Source of the DNA: Corythucha ciliata
Taxonomy: Eukaryota; Arthropoda; Insecta; Hemiptera; Tingidae
NCBI GenBank assembly: GCA_038030265.1
Contig: CM075938.1
Span: forward strand, 11,447,009 to 11,511,008
Length of the DNA stretch: 64,000 nt
Direction: 5' to 3'
Made by a program: the position numbers and the translations under genes. The first letter of the stretch is position 1. Each line of letters opens with the position of its first letter. The notes under the pieces are model-generated. The model made no database searches. It was not told the origin of the DNA and worked only from the letters and a program-made list of their open reading frames with translations. Positions 63,871 to 64,000 of this stretch are shown piece after piece.

Positions 63871-64000
63871 CCCCCACCGTGGTGGCATTTTACGCGGTTA
63901 ACTCGGTGTGCCGCGTGGCCTTTCGAAAGACTTTATGCCTCACAATGTGACGTTTCGCTTAAAAGTTTGCCCTAGACTTGGCAGCGTTCAACGTCAGTTT

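Overview
This window is eukaryotic nuclear DNA, AT-rich and dominated by repeats. It comes from an arthropod, most likely a non-insect pancrustacean such as a small crustacean or springtail-like animal. Three things point there. A complete five-exon gene of the takeout/juvenile-hormone-binding-protein family sits at 51263-52322; this family is known from arthropods. Introns in readable genes are short (66-101 bp) with GT-AG ends. A second gene at 57454 has an arthropod-style TATA box plus TCAGT initiator. The lineage below arthropod level is inference.

Host genes are few. The clear ones are the takeout/JHBP-like gene (minus strand) and a secreted, helix-rich protein gene (57454-58283) whose reading frame is broken once. 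A probable last exon of an upstream gene with a GPI-anchor-like tail lies at 1032-1162. A fragment of a FAPP1/FAPP2 (PLEKHA3/8) homologue lies at 21466-23017 and is split by a hAT transposon. A tRNA-like Pol III unit is at 395-472.

Most of the rest is transposable elements. From left to right: a ~2.3 kb element with 34-bp inverted ends (4992-7262); a degraded Ty1/copia element (10448-12364, minus) whose putative 3' LTR holds a 1.35 kb foldback element; a dead piggyBac transposase with an intron (12713-14523); a BEL/Pao integrase fragment (20487-21451); a hAT (21657-22890); and a LINE reverse-transcriptase relic (30150-31020). Between about 31.0 and 45.5 kb lies a nested stack. An old minus-strand LINE (LINE A) was hit by a repeat-filled hAT (31520-33467) and by a Ty3/gypsy element (gypsy-1, 34247-44476). 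Gypsy-1 was itself hit by a shorter gypsy element (gypsy-2, 35146-38253) and by a second LINE with a long open frame (LINE B, 39728-43431). Target-site duplications support these insertions. At least seven short palindromic MITEs share GGGCC-like ends and 3-bp TAA or CWG target duplications, as in PIF/Harbinger elements.

The most unusual component is a set of degenerate ~29-32-bp tandem arrays covering roughly a quarter of the window, in both orientations. Family A reads roughly AATTGAGAAAAACG-CTAATTCGCGGCTAA; four other families (B-E) have different units. Two inverted copies of a hAT-like element (31520-33467 and 45455-47334) carry family A arrays as cargo. Two other family A arrays lie beside lone CAGTGGCG-type ends (18027 and 61007), so the arrays may spread as transposon passengers.
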